Origin: an uncultured Porphyromonadaceae bacterium
GTDB taxonomy: Bacteria > Bacteroidota > Bacteroidia > Bacteroidales > Muribaculaceae
Direction: 5' to 3'
DNA length: 40,721 nt
Assembly: GCA_947176915.1 (NCBI GenBank)
Contig: CAMWSM010000018.1
Location: forward strand, 1 to 40,721
Positions 9,159-16,888 of this stretch are shown piece after piece (position 1 is the first letter of the stretch; each line of letters opens with the position of its first letter). Made by a program: the position numbers and the translations under genes. Under the pieces are notes generated by a model. That model was not told the DNA's origin. It did not search any database and saw only the letters and a program-made list of their open reading frames with translations.

Positions 9159-11071
9159 GTGATATTATAAGACTGTTGCCGGATTCAGTAGCCAATCAGA
9201 TAGCGGCAGGGGAGGTGATTCAACGTCCTGCCGCCGTTATAAAGGAATTGGTTGAAAATGCTGTTGATGCCGGCGCAACCGATATTCGCATATACCTGAA
9301 AGATGCCGGGCGCACATTGATTCAGGTGGTGGATAACGGGAAAGGAATGAGTGAGACAGATGCGAGAATGTCTTTTGAACGTCATGCCACATCCAAAATT
9401 TCTACGGCGGCTGATTTATTTGCATTGTCTACGATGGGTTTCCGTGGGGAAGCTCTTCCATCAATATGCGCTATATCCCAGGTGGAGATGAAGACGCGGC
9501 CGGAGGAGGCGTCAATAGGCACGCGGCTGGTCATCAACGGATCGCATGTTGAGACTCAGGAGCCGGTTGTCTGCGATAAGGGGACAAATATTATGGTTAA
9601 GAATCTTTTCTTCAATACTCCTGCAAGAAGGAAGTTTCTTAAATCAGATAATGTCGAGACTTCAAATGTGATGCGTGAGTTTGAACGCCTTGCCCTTGTC
9701 AACAATAATATCAGGATGAGTATTGACACGGGAAGCAGAGTCATCGAACTGCGCGCCGGCACTTTCAAACAAAGGATAGGGGATATATGGAAGAATAATC
9801 TTGATCTTCATCTACTCCCCATCAATGTTGACACTTCGTTGATAAAGATTACCGGTTTTATTTCCCGTCCGGAATATGCTCGCCGGAGAAATCCGCTGCA
9901 ATATCTGATCGTAAACGGAAGGAACATGCGTCATCCGTATTTTCATAAAGCCATAATGAATTGTTATGAGTCTTTGATTGCAGCCGACACTCAACCCTGT
10001 TATTTTCTCAAATTTGACGTTGACCCATCTTCAATTGACGTAAATATACATCCAACAAAGAATGAGATAAAGTTTGAGTATGAGCAGGAGATATGGCCCA
10101 TACTTCAGGCATCCGTAAAAGCGGCTTTAGGAAAATACGGTGCAGTCCCTTCGATTGATTTCAATAGTGATGTATTGCCCGTTGATCCGCTCCCGGAGGG
10201 GGAACTCCCTGAACAGCCCACACTGGATATTCCGGAAAACTATAATCCGTTTGCAGCTGTCTCTCCGGGAAACTTTGACGGGGGAGAATTTTTAGGGCGC
10301 AGTTCTTCGTCATCTGCCAAGTGGAATAAGGGAAACCGGAGGGATGATCAAAGAGTCTCAAACTGGGATAAGCTTTATTCTGAATTTATACGAGGAAAGA
10401 GAGAGGAGGAGAAGTCTTTTTCAGAAATTGAGATAAAGGAGGAAGAGGATTCCGATGTTCCGCTTCCGGGATTGGGAGAGCCTACGGTTGTCAGTAATTT
10501 TTGTCTGCAGCATGCATCCCGTTACATCATCACTACTTCTCGCGAGGGTTTAATGGTTATTGATCAATATAGAGCGCATGTGAGAATCCTCTTTGATCAA
10601 TATATGAAAAAGGCGGCACAGGGGGGGCTTGTTTCCCAGGGAGTATTGTTCGCTGACACATTGACTCTTGATCCTGAACAGAGGGAGGTCTTGAAAGATG
10701 TGGCTGATGAATTGACCGGAATGGGTTTTGCATTGGAATATGAAGAGGAGGATAAATGGAAAATCACCGGTGTGCCCGCAATTCTCAAGAATGCCGACCC
10801 CAGGGATTTGATTTATAAAATAATCGAATCCATAATGGAGAATAGTGAGAATTATGGAAACGAGGGGCTAAATCCTGCTGAACTTACGGAAAAGATAGCT
10901 CTTGCTATGGCACGTTCATCTGCCATACCCCGGGGGAAAAAATTGTCGGATGACGAAATGGAGCATCTGGTGGGCGAATTGTTTTCTCTTCCGAATCCTC
11001 TATACACCCCTAATGGAAACAGAATATATTATCTTTTGGATGATAATAAACTCCAATCCTTTTTCAGATAA
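9155..11071 (+). CDS. mutL: DNA mismatch repair protein MutL (endonuclease motifs lost)
   Basis: This is the GHKL ATPase that links MutS mismatch recognition to downstream repair; the protein is 638 aa. The N-terminal ATPase is intact, with ELVENAVDAGA (31-41), DNGKGM (60-65) and GFRGEALPSI (95-104). A low-complexity linker (about 335-430) leads to the C-terminal dimerisation domain. The metal-binding motifs of nuclease-active MutL are not conserved. The DQHA(X)2E(X)4E position reads DQYRAHVRILFD (470-481). The ACH motif position reads ARSS (586-589). The C-terminal CPHGRP position reads YTPNGNR (617-623). The protein ends in the usual FxR. It is therefore predicted to be an ATPase and matchmaker without its own nicking activity. 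The ATG at 9155 overlaps the upstream stop, and the stop lies at the edge of a terminator stem. Confidence 0.95.
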   Translation: MSDIIRLLPDSVANQIAAGEVIQRPAAVIKELVENAVDAGATDIRIYLKDAGRTLIQVVDNGKGMSETDARMSFERHATSKISTAADLFALSTMGFRGEALPSICAISQVEMKTRPEEASIGTRLVINGSHVETQEPVVCDKGTNIMVKNLFFNTPARRKFLKSDNVETSNVMREFERLALVNNNIRMSIDTGSRVIELRAGTFKQRIGDIWKNNLDLHLLPINVDTSLIKITGFISRPEYARRRNPLQYLIVNGRNMRHPYFHKAIMNCYESLIAADTQPCYFLKFDVDPSSIDVNIHPTKNEIKFEYEQEIWPILQASVKAALGKYGAVPSIDFNSDVLPVDPLPEGELPEQPTLDIPENYNPFAAVSPGNFDGGEFLGRSSSSSAKWNKGNRRDDQRVSNWDKLYSEFIRGKREEEKSFSEIEIKEEEDSDVPLPGLGEPTVVSNFCLQHASRYIITTSREGLMVIDQYRAHVRILFDQYMKKAAQGGLVSQGVLFADTLTLDPEQREVLKDVADELTGMGFALEYEEEDKWKITGVPAILKNADPRDLIYKIIESIMENSENYGNEGLNPAELTEKIALAMARSSAIPRGKKLSDDEMEHLVGELFSLPNPLYTPNGNRIYYLLDDNKLQSFFR

Positions 11072-11120
11072 AAGCATTTACCCTCCGCCAATCACTGATT
11101 GCCGGAGGGTAAATGCTTTT
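11070..11120. terminator. Bidirectional terminator between mutL and the antiporter gene
   Basis: A perfect 18-bp inverted repeat, AAAAGCATTTACCCTCCG (11070-11087), pairs with 11103-11120. The 15-nt spacer can add an inner CAAT/ATTG pairing after one mismatch. Flanking A and T runs give a U-tract in both directions. The mutL stop codon (11069-11071) overlaps the left arm, and the minus-strand antiporter gene ends 17 bp to the right. Confidence 0.85.
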
Positions 11121-11136
11121 ATTATGCTGTTGCTCT

Positions 11137-12843
11137 CTACAGACTTGTTGCAAGCACGAGCACAATACCGAAAATTATAAGAAGAGTGTTTGACACGGCG
11201 TATGTTATCGTATATCCTAATGCAGGCACAGAACTGCCGAGCCTTTCCTGCACTGCTCCTAATCCGGCGGTTGTTTTTCTTGCGCCAGCACAGCATCCTA
11301 AAGTAACGGCAGGATGAAATTTGAATAGCTTATGCCCAATCAGGATTGCCAGGAATAGCGGTACAAGGGTTACAATCAATCCGGCGATAAATATTTTTGG
11401 TCCCACTTCCGAGAAAGCGTTGATGAAGGAGGGTCCGGACGCAATGCCTATAACGGCTATATACATGTTAAGACCCAGATTATTGAATACCCATAATGAG
11501 GCTTTCGGTATGGAGCCGAAAACCGGACGTTTCGCCCTGAGCCATCCAAGAATCAAACCTGCTACCAATGCACCTCCGCTGGCGCCCAGACTTACGGAGA
11601 CAGCACCGAGTTTAATTGCCAAAGCTCCCAACAGACCGCCAAGTAGAATGCCGAGTCCTACAAAGACAAAGTCAGTGGCAAGGGTGCGTGGGTCAGCATA
11701 TCCGATCTCTCCGGCAGCTCGGTCAAGATGGCGTTTTATTCCTACCAGTTCCACAACATCTCCCGGTTTGATTATTGCTCCGTCAAGAGGATTCAGAGCC
11801 ACGTCATTCCTAACTATTTTCTTAATATCCACTCCATCCATCCAAGGCTCCTCGATCATGTTGTGAACAGTAGTCTCTTTGAATTTCTTGGACACTGTTA
11901 CATCCACATCCTCCACCTGAAATGTCAGTATGTCTATTCCTGCTACTTCTTTACCCAGCCAATCATGATCGCCCACAATCATCTCCCTGCGTGCTGCAAT
12001 TGCCACTACGTCACCGGGATTAATCAGAGTGTCCGGTTTTATGTCGTCGATTATGGAGCCCTCGGAGATTCTCTTGATTCTTTCAACTGTGATACGTCTC
12101 CCTGATTCGTGAAATTTCATTATTAGTTGCTCAACGCTGCGGGGAATTTTCATCCATTCTCCGGAGGCTGAAAAAGCACGGAAAGCAACAGGGCGGCACG
12201 CATTGAAACTTGCCGGATTATTGCCACTGCCGACAGGACTTAGTGTTTTTTCAAGTTCACGCGTCATTGCCTTCACTTTATCAAGGCCGCCCATCATTGC
12301 CGGACCGACATAGCCTAAAAGCCATACAGCACCGAGAGTGCCGAAGACGTAGGTCATGGCATAACAAACCGGTATTGCATCCACCATACTTTTAATATGC
12401 TCCGGCTCTCCTGAGAGAGAATTGACAGTATCTTCGGCTGCCCCGACTACAGGTGAGGCTGTCGACGCTCCAGCCATCATGCCGGCGGCTTGTCCGGGAT
12501 TTAATCCGAACCAGAAGGAGACGCCGATTGAAACTCCCAAAATTAGGATGCAGACCACTACGGCGAAAATCACCTCTTTCAATCCCTCCCCTTTTAAAGA
12601 CTTGAAGAACTGCGGACCCACACTGTAGCCTATGCAGAAAAGAAAGAGAAGAAAAGATACTGATTTCAGGGGACCGCCGACGGAAATATCAAGTTGTCCC
12701 ACAAGCACTCCGACAATAAGCACTGCCGTAACTGTGCCGAGAGCAATCCCCTTTACCTTAATTTTACCCAGCCAGAATCCAAGACCGATAGTAAGGAACA
12801 CAGCAAGAGCCGGAGTATGCCTTAAAACATCTACAAACCACAT
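11137..12843 (-). CDS. AspT/YidE-type transporter with two RCK_C domains
   Basis: This is a 568-aa inner-membrane transporter of the aspartate:alanine exchanger family. Two membrane modules of five to six helices (about 8-190 and 385-565) flank a cytoplasmic region. That region holds two TrkA_C/RCK_C-like regulatory domains (about 215-292 and 305-373; motifs LINPGDVVAIAA and IIKPGDVVELVG). Both modules carry the conserved membrane signature (GQAAGMMAGASTASPVVGAA, and GCCAGARKTTAGLGAVQERLGS near the C-terminus). Family members exchange dicarboxylates or amino acids. The substrate here cannot be read from sequence: aspartate/alanine is the best-characterised case, and C4-dicarboxylate is an alternative. 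The gene ends convergently with mutL and is divergent from the kinase-fusion gene. No convincing -33/-7 pair was found upstream. Confidence 0.88.
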   Translation of the reverse strand: MWFVDVLRHTPALAVFLTIGLGFWLGKIKVKGIALGTVTAVLIVGVLVGQLDISVGGPLKSVSFLLFLFCIGYSVGPQFFKSLKGEGLKEVIFAVVVCILILGVSIGVSFWFGLNPGQAAGMMAGASTASPVVGAAEDTVNSLSGEPEHIKSMVDAIPVCYAMTYVFGTLGAVWLLGYVGPAMMGGLDKVKAMTRELEKTLSPVGSGNNPASFNACRPVAFRAFSASGEWMKIPRSVEQLIMKFHESGRRITVERIKRISEGSIIDDIKPDTLINPGDVVAIAARREMIVGDHDWLGKEVAGIDILTFQVEDVDVTVSKKFKETTVHNMIEEPWMDGVDIKKIVRNDVALNPLDGAIIKPGDVVELVGIKRHLDRAAGEIGYADPRTLATDFVFVGLGILLGGLLGALAIKLGAVSVSLGASGGALVAGLILGWLRAKRPVFGSIPKASLWVFNNLGLNMYIAVIGIASGPSFINAFSEVGPKIFIAGLIVTLVPLFLAILIGHKLFKFHPAVTLGCCAGARKTTAGLGAVQERLGSSVPALGYTITYAVSNTLLIIFGIVLVLATSL

Positions 12844-13020
12844 ATAAATATTTTTAAATTAGATTAAGCGGAATCAATAATTTATGCGAATGGATAAATA
12901 TGTATAGGAATAAAACAATAATAAAGGTAAAAATGTTAATAAAATATAATGAAGTTGTTGAAACTTTATAAAAAACTTCTATTAAGGGAGTACAAATGCA
13001 CTCAAAATAAATCAGAAATA

Positions 13021-14349
13021 ATGGAACCAGAGTTACGCAGTAAACAAGAGAAGTTACGCAGGTATTTTGTATTTTTTGTTTCGCTTTTCATCATGTCGTT
13101 TGGAGTAAGCCTTGTTACGAGGTCGCTTGTAGGCACATCTCCGATTTCAAGTGTCCCATACGTATGGAGTATCAATACGGCTCTATCTATGGGTACTTAT
13201 ATTATTATACTTAACGCAATTCTGATAATAGCACAATTGCTGATGCTTGGCAGGAAAGGCATAAAGGAGAGCAGGGTAGAGTTGCTTATGCAGATCCCCG
13301 TATCCCTCCTGTTCGGTGTGTTCATAGATATTACCATGGCTATCCTCTCATCCTGGCATCCTACGGCTTATTATCAGCAGTTGATATCCTGTGTAGTCGG
13401 ATGTTGTATAATGGCTCTCGGCATTTCTTTGGAAGTTGTGGCGGATGTCTGTATGAATTCAGGTGAATATGTTCTTCATATAGCTTCAAAGAAATTAAAA
13501 AAGGAATTCGGGACTATGAAGATAATGTTCGATGTTACGTTGCTTCTTATCGCAGTGGGATGTTCATGGATTTTCGCAGGGAGGATAGATGGAGTCAGAG
13601 AAGGGACAATTATCGTTGCAATCCTTACAGGACCGATGGTAAGATTAATCCGTCCACGTCTTCGTTTTATCGATCGTTGGGAAGAGGCTCCGACAAAGAG
13701 GGAGGATAGACTTTCTGATTCAATACTTGTCGGAGATACGAAAGAGAGGGAGACATATCCTGTAATAACCATAGGACGGGAATATGGAAGCGGCGGTCAC
13801 GAGATAGGGGAGTTGATCGCCAAAGAGTTGGGCATACCATTTTATGATAATTCCATGATGGAGATGGTAGCTAAAGAAACAGGACTGAGTGAACAGATTG
13901 TACGCGACTATGATCAGCGCTTGCCTCATTCCTTATTATTTGAAATGATTGTAAAACCTCATTCACTACCTCTTGATGGAAGTCTGTCGATGAAAGATGC
14001 ACTGTTCGTTGCTCAAAGCCGGGTGATTCGCCGTCTGGCGAGTGAAGGACCATGCGTGATTGTCGGCAGGTGTTCTGACTATGTATTGAAAGACAATCCC
14101 GACTGCGTGCATATTTTCCTTCATGCCTCTCCCGAGTATAAGGCGAAGAGAGCGGTTGAGGAATATGGCGTTAGTGCGGAAAAAGCCTCCGCTGTTGTCT
14201 CTCAGTTAAACAATGTGCGAAGAAACCATTATTCCTACTATACCGAGCAGACATGGGGCGATCCACACAATTATCACGCAGTGTTTGACACCTCCAAGCT
14301 CTCCCCCGAAACCATTGTGAAATCAGTCAGCAATATGGTGAAAAGATAA
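13021..14349 (+). CDS. YczE-like membrane protein fused to a cytidylate-kinase-like domain
   Basis: The protein is 442 aa from the ATG at 13021. The frame is open to an ATG at 12949, which would add 24 atypical Lys/Leu-rich residues; the later start is preferred because MEPELRSKQEKLRRYF leads directly into the first helix. Residues about 10-210 form a five- or six-helix integral membrane domain of the YczE/YitT type (FGVSLVTRSLVGTSPISSVP opening). Residues about 247-442 are a cytosolic nucleotide kinase-like domain of the Cytidylate_kin2 type. It has the modified P-loop GREYGSGGH at 252-260 and a later IVGRCSDYVL motif. Stand-alone versions of both domains exist. The fusion would place a CMP-kinase-like enzyme at the membrane. 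The substrate is unknown. Confidence 0.8.
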   Translation: MEPELRSKQEKLRRYFVFFVSLFIMSFGVSLVTRSLVGTSPISSVPYVWSINTALSMGTYIIILNAILIIAQLLMLGRKGIKESRVELLMQIPVSLLFGVFIDITMAILSSWHPTAYYQQLISCVVGCCIMALGISLEVVADVCMNSGEYVLHIASKKLKKEFGTMKIMFDVTLLLIAVGCSWIFAGRIDGVREGTIIVAILTGPMVRLIRPRLRFIDRWEEAPTKREDRLSDSILVGDTKERETYPVITIGREYGSGGHEIGELIAKELGIPFYDNSMMEMVAKETGLSEQIVRDYDQRLPHSLLFEMIVKPHSLPLDGSLSMKDALFVAQSRVIRRLASEGPCVIVGRCSDYVLKDNPDCVHIFLHASPEYKAKRAVEEYGVSAEKASAVVSQLNNVRRNHYSYYTEQTWGDPHNYHAVFDTSKLSPETIVKSVSNMVKR

Positions 14350-14379
14350 AACAGACTTTACCATTATTATTAGAGTGAG

Positions 14380-14433
14380 TCTAGTCAGACCAGTCAGATG
14401 AGTCAGACAGGTCTGACCTGTTTGACTCATCTG
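14380..14433. repeat. 9-bp tandem repeats running into a palindrome (terminator-like)
   Basis: Three 9-bp units of the form NNNAGTCAG (14380-14388, 14389-14397, 14398-14406) run into an 18-bp inverted repeat. Its left arm is CAGATGAGTCAGACAGGT (14395-14412), its loop CTG, and its right arm 14416-14433, with one G-T mismatch. The stop codon of the minus-strand four-helix-bundle gene (14427-14429) lies in the right arm. The element sits between two convergent genes and could terminate both, but it lacks long U-tracts. The tandem repeats suggest a repeat cassette belonging to the neighbouring gene. Confidence 0.7.
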
Positions 14434-14990
14434 TTCCTGTTTCTGTTTCTGTAATCTATTCTTGCCTTTGTCATCTGTTCTCTTATCCCTCCCTTCTCAA
14501 GAAACATTTTCTGTTGCTTCTCAATCAATCTTCTCAACATATAGGTTGCCTGATTGATCAGAGTTACACATAAATTGCAAATCTCTTCATTCGTAAGGCG
14601 TGGAAGAAGTTCGGAATAATGCTTCATTATAGCCTCACTCTTGCAGTATTCTCGTAATCGATCATAACGTGGATGATCTTTCGTCCATAGAACAAGTTTT
14701 CTTACTCTAAGATAATCCTCATAATCTATTAGCAGTTCCTCCAGACTGGCTTTGGCAACGTTGGTCAGTTTTATTTCTGTCTCCGAAGAAGTTGTTGATG
14801 CTTTGCTCCCTTCGGCAATATTCTGCTTGCCTGAACGCGCTGCCTGAATCATCTGATCGATTGTCCGGTCTCCTTTATTGAGATAATTATGTGCAAAAAA
14901 ATATGTAACGTCATAAATAATCTCAGCAATCCTATAAACTATAAGATTTCTATAACCTCCTTTATTCTGAAGAAACGTATCTGCACTCAT
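14427..14990 (-). CDS. Four-helix-bundle protein with C-terminal suffix domain
   Basis: The protein is 187 aa. Residues about 10-165 resemble the four-helix-bundle family related to the 23S rRNA intervening-sequence protein and to the Avd accessory protein of diversity-generating retroelements. The conserved AARSGKQNIAEGSKA motif lies in the second helix. A 'suffix' segment typical of Bacteroidetes members follows: FLEKGGIREQMTKARIDYR. The protein ends in RNRNRNR, encoded by three near-identical 6-bp units (AGAAAC or AGGAAC). Its stop is inside the adjacent palindrome. A -7 box, TATCTTTG, lies on the minus strand at 15007-15014, 17 bp before the ATG. No reverse transcriptase or variable repeat is present, so this is not a complete retroelement. 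The function of this solo family is unknown; nucleic-acid binding is a guess from the basic surface. Confidence 0.8.
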   Translation of the reverse strand: MSADTFLQNKGGYRNLIVYRIAEIIYDVTYFFAHNYLNKGDRTIDQMIQAARSGKQNIAEGSKASTTSSETEIKLTNVAKASLEELLIDYEDYLRVRKLVLWTKDHPRYDRLREYCKSEAIMKHYSELLPRLTNEEICNLCVTLINQATYMLRRLIEKQQKMFLEKGGIREQMTKARIDYRNRNRNR

Positions 14991-15006
14991 GATTGGAAAA
15001 TTTCCT

Positions 15007-15014
15007 CAAAGATA
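15007..15014 (-). promoter_or_regulatory. Putative -7 element for the four-helix-bundle gene
   Basis: On the minus strand this reads TATCTTTG, an exact TAnnTTTG match 17 bp from the start codon. No clear TTTG -33 element lies 19-21 bp upstream. The implied leader is about 10 nt or less. Confidence 0.35.
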
Positions 15015-15216
15015 ATGAAATATATTAGAAATAAATCTAACTTTATAAAAAATTTCCAACCCTATTCTCAATTGGCAACTGAAAAATTAGCGCTTTTCCG
15101 GAAGAAGACTTTTGTAGTTGATTCAAAATTCTGCTTTTCTCTCGTCATCATATCCTCTTTGAGCGTCTTGTTTATGTTATTTATAATTTCCATTAGAATT
15201 TCTTTCTTTGCTCATG

Positions 15217-16566
15217 TCAGATGATGCCGATGGAGTTGAGGAAGATGAGGAAAATTGCTGCGGGACATATCCATTTAAGGAAGAAGATCAGAACAGGGAA
15301 AATACGGAATGCGTATCTGCCGTTGTTTGTGAGTTCTTTTTTGAGAAGCTTACGATCCATTAGCCATCCTGTGAAGAAAGAGCATATCATACCTCCTAAT
15401 GGTAGGCAGATGTTTGATGAAAGATAGTCGAAGAGATTGAAGAATGTCAATCCGAAAATAGTGAAGTCGCTTAACGGACCGAAACTGAGAGCGCAAATCA
15501 ATCCTCCTATAAGACTGATAGCCGCCGAAAGCATGGTAGCTTTTTTGCGGGTCATTTTCTTTTCTTCACAGAAAAAGGCAATCGATATCTCACTCATAGA
15601 CACAGTAGAGGTGAGGGAAGCGAGGAAAAGGAGAAGAAAGAATAGGGTAGACCAGATGTTTCCGCCGGGGAGCTGAGTGAAGATGTAGGGGAGTACTTCA
15701 AAAACAAGTGTAGGTCCTGCTTCGGGGGAAATTCCGAAAGAGAAAACTGCCGGAAATATAATGACGCCGGCGAGGATGGCAACCATCGAGTCAAGTATGG
15801 AAGTGATGAGAGCAGTTCGACCCAATCTTGTCTCTTTTGTGAAATATGAAGCGTATGTCATCATGCAGCCAAGACCCAGACTCATCGAAAAGAATGCCTG
15901 TCCAAGCGCTCCTAATAATACCGAGGAATTAATTTTGCTGAAATCAGGTGAGAATAGAAAGGTGAGACCCTCTCTACAGCCTGAAAGAGTGAAAGAGTTA
16001 ATGCAAAAGGCAATCAGCAGAATAAATAAAAGAGGCATAAGAATGTTGGATGCCCGTTCGATCCCTTTCGTTACTCCCCGCAACAGGATGTAAGTATTTA
16101 TGGCAAGAAAGATGATTGTCCATACCACAGGGCGCCACCCCGTAGTAAGTATCATAAATTGATAATGACCTATTTCCGAGTTTGAAAAATCAAGTTGACC
16201 TGAAACAGAAGCAATACAGTATTCAATTGTCCATCCCGCCACAACTGAATAGAAACTCAAGATCAGCAATGAAGCAAGAATGCCGAGATAACCGGAATAA
16301 TAGAACCTCTTTCCCGGAGCAAGTTTGCGGTAGGCTCCAAATATGTTGCTTCTTGTGGCTCTTCCCATGGAATATTCCGCACACAACACCGGAACACCGA
16401 TAAGAAATACAAAAGCCATGTAGCAAATCATGAAAGCCCCGCCTCCATGCACCCCTGCTTCGTAGGGGAACCGCCAGATATTTCCCAAGCCTACTGCCGA
16501 ACCAACGGTTGTGGCGATGGCAGCGAATTTTGAGTTGAAAACCGCTCTATTATTATTTTCCGACAT
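15217..16566 (-). CDS. Sodium-dependent symporter of the NSS/SNF family
   Basis: This is a 449-aa Na+-coupled amino-acid or amine symporter with the LeuT fold. The first helix carries the family signature GSAVGLGNIWRFPYEAGVHGGGAF, whose unwound Gly-rich centre binds substrate and sodium. The conserved MGRATRSN motif is in the following loop. About 11 hydrophobic helices can be counted; prokaryotic family members commonly have 11. The substrate cannot be assigned, although bacterial members transport hydrophobic amino acids, tryptophan or tyrosine. The gene is transcribed alone. The 226 bp between it and the four-helix-bundle gene contain no clear terminator. The start ATG at 16566 gives the expected short hydrophilic N-terminus before helix 1. 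Confidence 0.92.
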   Translation of the reverse strand: MSENNNRAVFNSKFAAIATTVGSAVGLGNIWRFPYEAGVHGGGAFMICYMAFVFLIGVPVLCAEYSMGRATRSNIFGAYRKLAPGKRFYYSGYLGILASLLILSFYSVVAGWTIEYCIASVSGQLDFSNSEIGHYQFMILTTGWRPVVWTIIFLAINTYILLRGVTKGIERASNILMPLLFILLIAFCINSFTLSGCREGLTFLFSPDFSKINSSVLLGALGQAFFSMSLGLGCMMTYASYFTKETRLGRTALITSILDSMVAILAGVIIFPAVFSFGISPEAGPTLVFEVLPYIFTQLPGGNIWSTLFFLLLFLASLTSTVSMSEISIAFFCEEKKMTRKKATMLSAAISLIGGLICALSFGPLSDFTIFGLTFFNLFDYLSSNICLPLGGMICSFFTGWLMDRKLLKKELTNNGRYAFRIFPVLIFFLKWICPAAIFLIFLNSIGII

Positions 16567-16888
16567 TTCAAAATAGGTTTTGTTGTTTCAAAATGCGAAA
16601 TTAATCAATAAATATTAATTTTACTTTCTTTTTAATGAATATATTCCGAATAAATTACTGAATTTATAGTCAAATCGAAAAAATAATCAATGCATGGGAG
16701 TGTCCCGATCTTTTCCAAGTTGAAATAGAGGAGACAGGAGAAAAGAAGAAGGTAATGACAATGCTTACATAGGCTTCTACTGATCAGACCGGAGCCGAGT
16801 TTTTTTCTCAGAGAGGAAAAACGGAATTGAAGATAAAGACATGGCGATTATCTTCAATTCATTTTTAGCATTATTAATTACTTAATAA
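16567..16888. other. Intergenic region upstream of the NSS gene and downstream of ltaE
   Basis: This is 322 bp without a supported gene; only very short frames are present on either strand. It holds the ltaE terminator stem described separately and an AT-rich stretch (about 16600-16690) that should contain the NSS promoter. The only promoter-like match there is TAATTTCG on the minus strand, one base off the -7 consensus. The middle part (about 16700-16800) is purine-rich and unassigned. Confidence 0.5.
16824..16860 (-). terminator. Terminator of the threonine aldolase gene
   Basis: A perfect 13-bp inverted repeat, GAATTGAAGATAA, spans 16824-16836 and 16848-16860 with an 11-nt loop. On the minus strand the stem is followed by CCGTTTTTC, a usable U-tract. 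It lies 28 bp beyond the ltaE stop. Confidence 0.7.

Noticed and set aside
11321..11866. 181-aa plus-strand frame within the antiporter gene
   Set aside because: It is a shadow frame antisense to the AspT-like transporter. Its Pro/Arg/Thr-rich composition is typical of an antisense translation.
12949..13020. 24-residue extension of the membrane/kinase fusion protein
   Set aside because: The extension is Lys/Leu-rich, AT-rich and unlike the family N-terminus. It is kept only as an alternative start.
14380..14433. Possible CRISPR-like array
   Set aside because: The 9-bp units have no spacers and no cas genes are nearby.
14427..14990. Diversity-generating retroelement
   Set aside because: The protein is Avd-like in fold only. 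There is no reverse transcriptase, template repeat or variable repeat in the window.
14889..15224. 111-aa plus-strand frame over the four-helix-bundle gene start
   Set aside because: It is antisense to the real gene start and otherwise AT-rich intergenic sequence, with no recognisable motif.
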